DNA of 64,000 bases from Mactra quadrangularis. Taxonomy: Eukaryota; Mollusca; Bivalvia; Venerida; Mactridae. The stretch is from assembly GCA_025267735.1 (NCBI GenBank), contig CM046304.1:25795381-25859380 (forward strand). Reading direction: 5' to 3'. Position 1 is the first letter of the stretch; every line of letters starts with the position of its first letter. Both the position numbers and the translations under genes were made by a program. Below, piece by piece: positions 58,901 through 64,000 of this stretch. The notes below the pieces were generated by a model, which was not told the origin of the DNA, did no database searches, and worked only from the letters and a program-made list of their open reading frames with translations.

Positions 58901-61900
58901 CTCCTAAAAAATTTAGTGAACCTAGGTACATTGGTTGTTCAGTTATTGTCTGGACAAGGTTTTTCCATATGATGCCTCTGTGACCTTGACCTTTGGGTCT
59001 GGGGCCCCAAAACCTATTGGGAACATCCTTAACACAAGGGCTACATTCACATAAAATTTTATGAACCTAGGTACAGTCCTTGTTGAGTCATTGTCCAAAC
59101 AAGGTTTTTCAATATGATGCCTCTGTGACCTTGACCTTTGACCCAGGAGCCCCAAAACCAAAAGGGCATATCCTTGACACAAGGGCTACCCTCACATAGA
59201 CTTTAATGAACCTAGGTAAATTGGTGGTTCAGTTATTGCCTGGACAAAAGTTTCATTGTTTGCCATTTTGACTTTATAAACATATTGATAGAACATATGA
59301 AGTCACTGCTTGGTAATTTGATATCTTCTGGTTGAAGGTTTATACTTGACCCTGTTTCCCCTAAACTGATAAGGCACATCCTTGACACATGGTCTACTGT
59401 CACATGAAATTAGGTGAACTTAGGTACAGTCATTGTTGAGTAATTACCCAGACAATGTTTTTCAATGTGATGCCCGTGTGACCTTGACCTTTGACAAAGG
59501 CGCCCCAAAACCAATAGGGCATAACCTTGACACATGGGCTACTTTCATATAAAATTTAGTGAACCTAGGTACATTGGTTGTTCAGTTATTGTCTGGACAA
59601 GGTTTTTCCATATGATGCCTCCGTGACTTTGACCTTTGGGTCTGGGGCCCAAAAACCTATTGGGAACATCCTTGACAAAAGGGCTACCTTCACATAAAAT
59701 TTTGTGAATCTAGGTACAGTAGTTGATGAGTTATTGCCCAAACAAGGATTTTCAATATGATGCCCCTGTGACCTTGACCTTTGACCCAGGAGCCCCAAAA
59801 CCAATAGGGCATAACCTTTACCCAAGGGCTACCCTCACATAAAATTTGGAGAACCAAGGTACATTGGTGGTTCAGTTATTGTCTGGACAAGTGTTTCATT
59901 GTTTGCCGTTTTGACTTTATAAACATATTGATAGAACATTTGAAGTCACAGCTTGGTAATTTGATATCTTCTGGTTTAAGATTTAAACTTAACCCTGTTT
60001 TCCCAAAACTGATAAGGTACATCCTTGACACATGGGCTACTCTCACATGAAATTTGGTGAACTTTGGTACAATCATTGTTGAGTAATTATCCAGACAATG
60101 TTTTTCAATATGATGCCCCTGTGACCTTGACCTTTGACCAAGGTGCCCCAAAACCAATAGGGCATAACCTTGACACATGGGCTACTTTCACGCCAAATTT
60201 AGTGAACCTAGGTACATTGGTTGTTCAGTTATTGTCTGGACAAGGTTTTTCCATATGATCCCTCTGTGACCTTGACCTTTGGGTCTGGGGCCCAAAAACC
60301 TATTGGGAACATCCTTGACACAAGGGCTACCTTCACATAAAATTTTGTGAACCTAGGTACAGTAGTTGATGAGTTATTGTCCAAACAAGGATTTTCAATA
60401 TGATGCCTCTGTGACCTTGACCTTTGACCCAGGAACCCCAAAACCAATAGGGCATAACCTTTACCCAAGGGCTACCCTCACATAAAATTTGGAGAACCTA
60501 GGTACATTGGTGGTTCAGTTATTGTCTGGACAAGTGTTTCATTGTTTGCCGTTTTGACTTTATAAACATATTGATAGAACATTTGAAGTCACAGCTTGGT
60601 AATTTGATATCTTCTGGTTTAAGATTTAAACTTAACCCTGTTTTCCCAAAACTGATAAGGTACATCCTTGACACATGGGCTACTCTCACATGAAATTTGG
60701 TGAACCTAGGTACAGTCATTAGTGAGTTATTACCCGGACAATGTTTTTCAATTTGATGCCACTGTGACCTTGACCTTTGACCCAGGGGCCCCAAAATCAA
60801 TACTGCATATCCTTGACACATGGGCTACTCTCACATGAAATTTGGTGAACCTAGGTACATTGGTGTTTCATTTATTGTCCGGACAAAGTTTTTCCATATA
60901 ATGCCCCTGTGACCTTGACCTTTGAACCTGGGGCCCCATAAACCTATAGGGCGCATCTTTGACACATGGGCTACTCTTACATAAAATTTGGTGAACCTAG
61001 GTACAGGCGTTGTTGAGTTATGGTCCGGACAAGGTTTTTCAATTTGATGTCCCTGTGACCTTGACCTTTGACCCAGGGGCCCCAAAACCGATTGGGAACA
61101 TCCTTGACACATGGGCTTCTCTCACATAAAATTTGGTGATCCTAGGTAGATTGGTTGTTAAGTTATTGTCAGGACAAGTTTTTTTCCCATATGATGCCAC
61201 TGTGACCTTGACCTTTGACGCAGGGGCCCCAAAACCGATAGGGAACATCTTTGACACATGGGCTACTCTTACATTAAATTTGGTGAACTTAGGTACATTG
61301 GTGATTCAGATATTGTCCGGACAAGTTTTACCTATTTTAAGTCCCAGTGACCTTGACCTTTAACCCTGGGGTCTCAAAATCAATAGGGAACCTCCTCCAC
61401 CCAAGGGCTATCAACACATAAAATTTGAGGAACCTAGGTTCATCCTTTCTTGAGTTATCATCCGGACAAGCAATTGTCCACGGACGGACAGACGGACAGA
61501 CGGACGGACGGACAGACGGACAGACGGACAACAGCATAACATAATACGACCGTTTTTTCAAAACGGGCGTATAAAAATGCCATAGAATTAATTTAAATTC
61601 AAATCACTTTCAAAAGCAAACAAAACAAAAAAGGCACATACAGAAGACAACATACATAATTATGCAACTAATCAAATAGAAAATAGACAAAAAACAGGCC
61701 CCTTTTGATCCAAACAATTATTTTTTTAACAAAACGTTATATTCAACACATAAGGAAAATGTTCTGGCTCTTCAATTTAAATAAGAATGCAGTGTAGTTA
61801 TACTCATAATGTTAACCAAGCCCAGTGATATAACTGAAAAATTGCTGAAGAGGCACTAAACACTATGCTTTTTTATTCTCAAAACTATCAGATCAAGATC

Positions 61901-63625
61901 TTTGTTTCACAATAAAGATAAAATTAACTTGTTAAAATCTAACACTATAATACAATATACAGTGCCATCCAAAATTACCTTTACACTTTAAAAAAAGCTG
62001 TTTTTTTCATAAGCACAATTACATCATTTTTTAGAGGTTTATATGCCTTGGTAAAGTTATAATAGATTTTAACATTTGAAAGAACAGTAATGATACTCTA
62101 TACAACTGTAATTGTTACACATGTACATGTATCTGGATAAATGTTTTTAATCTATCAAGTATTGGTAAAAAGTTAAATTACAAATCATACACTTACAAAA
62201 GTGTAAAGGTACAGTAAAACTCGGATATAAAATACTCGGTTATAACATACACTCGGTTACAACATACCATTTTTTCTGGCCCGTTTTTCATCCTGATATA
62301 TAATATACTTAGAATGCTATATGGATATAACATACCTCGGTTATAACATACCTTTTTTCTATGGCCCAGCGAGTATGTTATATCCGAGTTTTACTGTAAT
62401 TATGGATGGCACTGTATAATATATAATACAATACTAACTTTTGTAGAATATCAAGCACATGTAGAAATGATTTTGTACGAACATCCTCCGTATCTTTTTG
62501 TTTACCAACTCTAGTGAATGGTTGACATGGTGGACTCATTAGAATCATATCAATCTTTAAATCATTGAAATGTTTTACAGTCATAGCCTTAAATAACAAA
62601 GGTATAATTGACAATGAAAATATTGAAGTGAATCAATCACAAGAGGCAATGGATGGTGATCAATAGACAGTTAATATCACATGTTCTAATTCAGTCATCA
62701 AATAAATACAGATGGCTCAAACTATTTTGGCCATAATGCATAAAGCCAAGATGAAGAATAGTTGTTATTGGCTCTAATACTGGCTTCCAAAACTTAATAA
62801 GCTGCTTCTTTTACATTTTTAATCATTCCCTGAAGACCTTAACCCTTTACTGGTTGCGACATGTGCAAAAAATAGACATTTTTTCAGCTTAACGCGCTAG
62901 GGTTATTACAAGATGCTCTTATTTTATTACTCATAAACAGACAGATATGCAACTTGGCCAATGTTTTTCCTGGGTGACTGCCATTCAGAAAAACCAAGTT
63001 GAGCCCCAATCCCAGTTACCATGGCAATGCTGGGGAGGAGCAAAAAGTGCAAAAACTGCAATTTTCCCTCTTTTTCAACCCCAACTTTGCATTTCATTCA
63101 CTAATATTTTCCAAAACTGAGGACTAAAAAGCCAGTTCTTTTCAGAGACTTAAAACATTTTTCTTATCAGCATTTTGCGCCATTTCTCTGCACTCAATGA
63201 CTCTGATCTTTTTTCTGGCGATGAGGGGCCATGCGCCCCCTTCAAACCCCAGCAACAAAGGGGGGCTTCAATCCACCCAGGTGTACATGGGTACCTGACT
63301 ACCTGTAACTGTTAGGGTCATGCACTATATGCTGTGGCTGCAATCTGTGCTGTACATTAACAGTTGGTGACTCTATAATCTGGAAGTTAATGTCAAGAGT
63401 TGACTGAATAGTGTCTGTGATAATAAAAATAGACTTCAAAAAAATCTTGCTTAACCTTTAACTTTAATAAACTAAACTTTTTGACTCCCATTCATCTGAA
63501 ACATGAGACACTTACCTCAATTGCACTTGAGTTAACACAAGTTTTAGGAAAGTTGTGAGAATATACATTATTAGCGTTTGTATTTATATCCATTGCCATG
63601 ACAACTTCAAATGGTATACCACTCA
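52803..63625 (-). CDS. TRDMT1: TRDMT1/DNMT2 tRNA (cytosine-5) methyltransferase, 8 exons, N terminus off the edge
   Basis: In transcription order the exons are 63625-63516, 62587-62439, 57797-57686, 57228-57121, 56458-55776, 55108-55051, 53767-53611 and 52909-52803. Phases agree, giving 493 visible residues and TAA. Visible motifs: SPPCQPFTR with the catalytic Cys (visible residue 57, human C79), LLENVKGFE with the motif VI Glu (97), NLRLRYF (motif VIII), the DNMT2-specific CFT (383-385), LKLRYFTPREIANLLCFP, and LLGNSLNVHIV (motif X). DNMT2 enzymes methylate C38 of tRNA-Asp and a few other tRNAs. Comparison with human numbering implies about 22 residues, including the AdoMet motif I, lie on an exon beyond 64000. 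Exon 56458-55776 is about 110 residues longer than expected, owing to an acidic, low-complexity insert in the target-recognition region. The 4.6-kb intron 57798-62438 holds a satellite-like element. Confidence 0.94.
53025..53182 (+). mobile_element. Family C SINE fragment in TRDMT1 intron
   Basis: CACCTACCCTGTTGTTTCCT then TGAGCAAGAAACGTTATACT, and the AAGCTAAAATAAATAAG end shared with 45897-46065. Confidence 0.5.
53611..53767 (-). CDS. TRDMT1: TRDMT1 exon with LRYFTPREIANLL
   Basis: Acceptor TTTACAG|GCT, donor CTACA|GTAAGA. It contains LKLRYFTPREIANLLCFPS, nearly identical to the human block. Confidence 0.94.
54340..54575. mobile_element. Fragment of a repeat ending in GGACGGACAGACGGACA and a GTATACCCCCC box
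   Basis: It starts near GTGATACCCCCGCC (54345) and ends CAGTATACCCCCCGCTTCG (54540-54558), giving imperfect inverted GGGGGTATAC-type ends. The same microsatellite closes the 57810-61580 element. It lies in a TRDMT1 intron. Confidence 0.5.
55051..55108 (-). CDS. TRDMT1: TRDMT1 58-nt exon
   Basis: Acceptor TTGTTAG|G, donor CAG|GTTTAG. It encodes YGHYMDGAGSLVLMSTDTQ, matching human YGSYIEGTGSVLQTAEDVQ. Confidence 0.9.
55315..55595 (-). mobile_element. Family B SINE in TRDMT1 intron
   Basis: GGGTTTAACGCCATGTCAAC, GTACTCACCTACCCTTCCAC, GGGATTCGAACCC (box B complement) and GCTACCAACTGTGCC (box A complement). The flanks TTAGGTTATTTA and TTGGTTATTTTA suggest a target duplication. Confidence 0.8.
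55776..56458 (-). CDS. TRDMT1: TRDMT1 large exon with disordered insert
   Basis: 683 nt, acceptor TTCAAG|ATA, donor AAAAG|GTTTGT. Most of it is a hydrophilic D/E/N/S/K region with a KRLK basic patch; the end (KLHKFLEDDFNNVDKY, then IMDIVNGCSTKTCCFTK) is conserved with DNMT2 and includes CFT. Confidence 0.9.
56943..57052 (+). mobile_element. Family B SINE fragment
   Basis: GTTGTTGGCCTCGTAGTGGG and GTACTGGTGATAGACGTGTT match the inverted family B body. Confidence 0.5.
57121..57228 (-). CDS. TRDMT1: TRDMT1 exon with motif VIII
   Basis: 36 codons, phase 0. It encodes EFLLTPLQFGIPNLRLRYFL. Acceptor TTTCAG|GAG, donor CAG|GTAATT. Confidence 0.93.
57686..57797 (-). CDS. TRDMT1: TRDMT1 exon with ENV motif
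   Basis: Acceptor TTCTTCAG|AAC, donor CAG|GTACTT. It encodes PDYILLENVKGFECSDSRQ. The repeat element upstream begins within roughly 13-50 nt of this acceptor. Confidence 0.94.
57810..61580. repeat. Satellite-like element with about 145-bp units and a 643-bp higher-order repeat
   Basis: TATACGCCCGT (57839-57849) and its inverse (61563-61573) mark the ends. Inside, units of 143-147 bp repeat, each with TGACCTTGACCTTTGACC-like, GGGCTAC, CACATAAAATTTGGTGAACC and GGTACA boxes. From about 58600 every third unit is followed by a spacer with TTTGCCATTTTGACTTTATA and AACATATTGATAGAACAT, giving a 643-bp higher-order period (for example 59586, 60229; 59876, 60519). A (GGACGGACAGAC) tract ends it at 61478-61530. 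The minus-strand open frames inside are repeat by-products. Confidence 0.9.
61478..61530. repeat. GGACRGAC microsatellite at the element end
   Basis: A CGGACGGACAGACGGACAGA-type run closes the satellite element. A similar shorter tract (GGACGGACAGACGGACA) is at 54515-54532. Confidence 0.85.
62210..62398. mobile_element. Tc1/mariner-type MITE (189 bp) in TRDMT1 intron
   Basis: A perfect 21-bp TIR starting TACAGTAAAACTCGGATATA at 62210 and its inverse ending at 62398. Internal CTCGGTTATAACATAC repeats. It ends 40 nt before the catalytic exon boundary at 62439. Confidence 0.85.
62439..62587 (-). CDS. TRDMT1: TRDMT1 exon with catalytic Cys
   Basis: Acceptor TTTAAG|GCT, donor CAAAA|GTTAGT. It encodes IDMILMSPPCQPFTRVGKQ and SFLHVLDILQ. 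The PCQ motif IV carries the nucleophile. Confidence 0.95.
62840..63258. mobile_element. TTAA MITE copy in TRDMT1 intron
   Basis: TTAACCCTTTACTGGTTGCG at the left and the same body as the other copies, including TTCTCTGCACTCAATGACTC. The right end is merged with a SINE-like tail near 63265. Confidence 0.65.
63516..63625 (-). CDS. TRDMT1: TRDMT1 exon (first seen)
   Basis: Acceptor TTTCAG|TG, donor GAG|GTAAGT. It encodes SGIPFEVVMAMDINTNANNV and following residues, matching human IPAQVVAAIDVNTVANEV (motifs II-III). Two leading bases belong to a codon split with the off-window exon. Confidence 0.92.
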
Positions 63626-64000
63626 CTGAAATAAAATAAAAACCTAAGACTAGGCTAAGTAAATTTGGGTTGAAATTACAAAGGAATGAAGTCTCATATA
63701 GACCAGACCAGACTAACAGGGGTCGTCTACAGGCACTTTCCCCTCCTGAAATTTCTTTAAATCATGCAGTTTTACCCAAATTTGCAGTTTACCTTGGATT
63801 TTTGTCCATGACATTGCGTTAAAATTTCCCCATATGTTCTGTATAAAAAAGGCCCCAGGCCCCTTCTCCTTAAAAAGCCCTCTAGACAGAAGATCACAAG
63901 ATCAAATCATTTTTCTGTAACATCAATACTACCCTACATTGAACAACTTTCCGAATTTATGTTGGACAAAAATTAGAAATATCGACACTACAAAAGGGAA

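Noticed and set aside
57869..61561. Many minus-strand open frames of 60-133 aa with recurring MCQGYALLVLGPLGQRSRSQ-like sequence
   Set aside because: They repeat with the satellite units, start and stop at unit variants, and have no recognisable fold; they are by-products of the repeat.
63626..64000. Search for the TRDMT1 N-terminal exon (AdoMet motif I)
   Set aside because: No minus-strand frame here encodes a GxGG-type motif next to a donor; the exon must lie beyond the window.

Overview
The window is a stretch of an AT-rich (roughly one-third GC by eye) animal nuclear genome. It has long introns with GT/AG boundaries, tRNA-derived SINEs, many small inverted-repeat DNA elements, and a tandem family carrying the TGACCTTGACCTTTGACC motif. 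I associate that repeat mix with bivalve molluscs, but this is inference from style; species was not determined.

Four protein-coding genes can be built exon by exon with consistent reading phase. (1) A SAAL1 homologue on +, coding 6688-15250, 11 coding exons, 560 aa, with a probable non-coding first exon near 4311-4385. (2) SKP1 on -, 21192-18960, 5 coding exons, 162 aa, nearly identical to vertebrate SKP1. (3) A zinc exporter of the SLC30A1/ZnT1 type on +, 35895-45286, 8 coding exons, 398 aa. Its promoter is probably near 24390-24520, where three metal-response-element cores cluster. (4) TRDMT1/DNMT2, a tRNA cytosine-5 methyltransferase, on -, 63625-52803, 8 exons seen; about 22 N-terminal residues lie beyond the right edge.

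Layout: 1-4300 is intergenic with MITEs and a foldback element. 4311-15250 (plus 3' UTR) is SAAL1, whose first intron carries a dead LINE with a 12-bp target duplication. SAAL1 and SKP1 converge across about 16-18 kb. SKP1 and SLC30A1 diverge from a 2.5-kb spacer (21.9-24.4 kb). The inferred 11.4-kb first intron of SLC30A1 holds a perfect-register 40-bp minisatellite (25 copies), a (CT)22 tract, SINEs and TTAA-flanked MITEs. SLC30A1 and TRDMT1 converge around 46-52.7 kb. A 4.6-kb TRDMT1 intron is filled by a 3.7-kb tandem and higher-order repeat whose units carry composite nuclear-receptor half-sites.

The four genes have unrelated housekeeping roles (SCF ubiquitin ligase adaptor, zinc efflux, tRNA methylation, SAAL1) and nothing suggests a shared pathway. 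I found no new enzymatic system. The most notable signals are the metal-response cluster, the nuclear-receptor-motif satellite inside TRDMT1, and a set of tiny palindromic elements with 9-bp target duplications.
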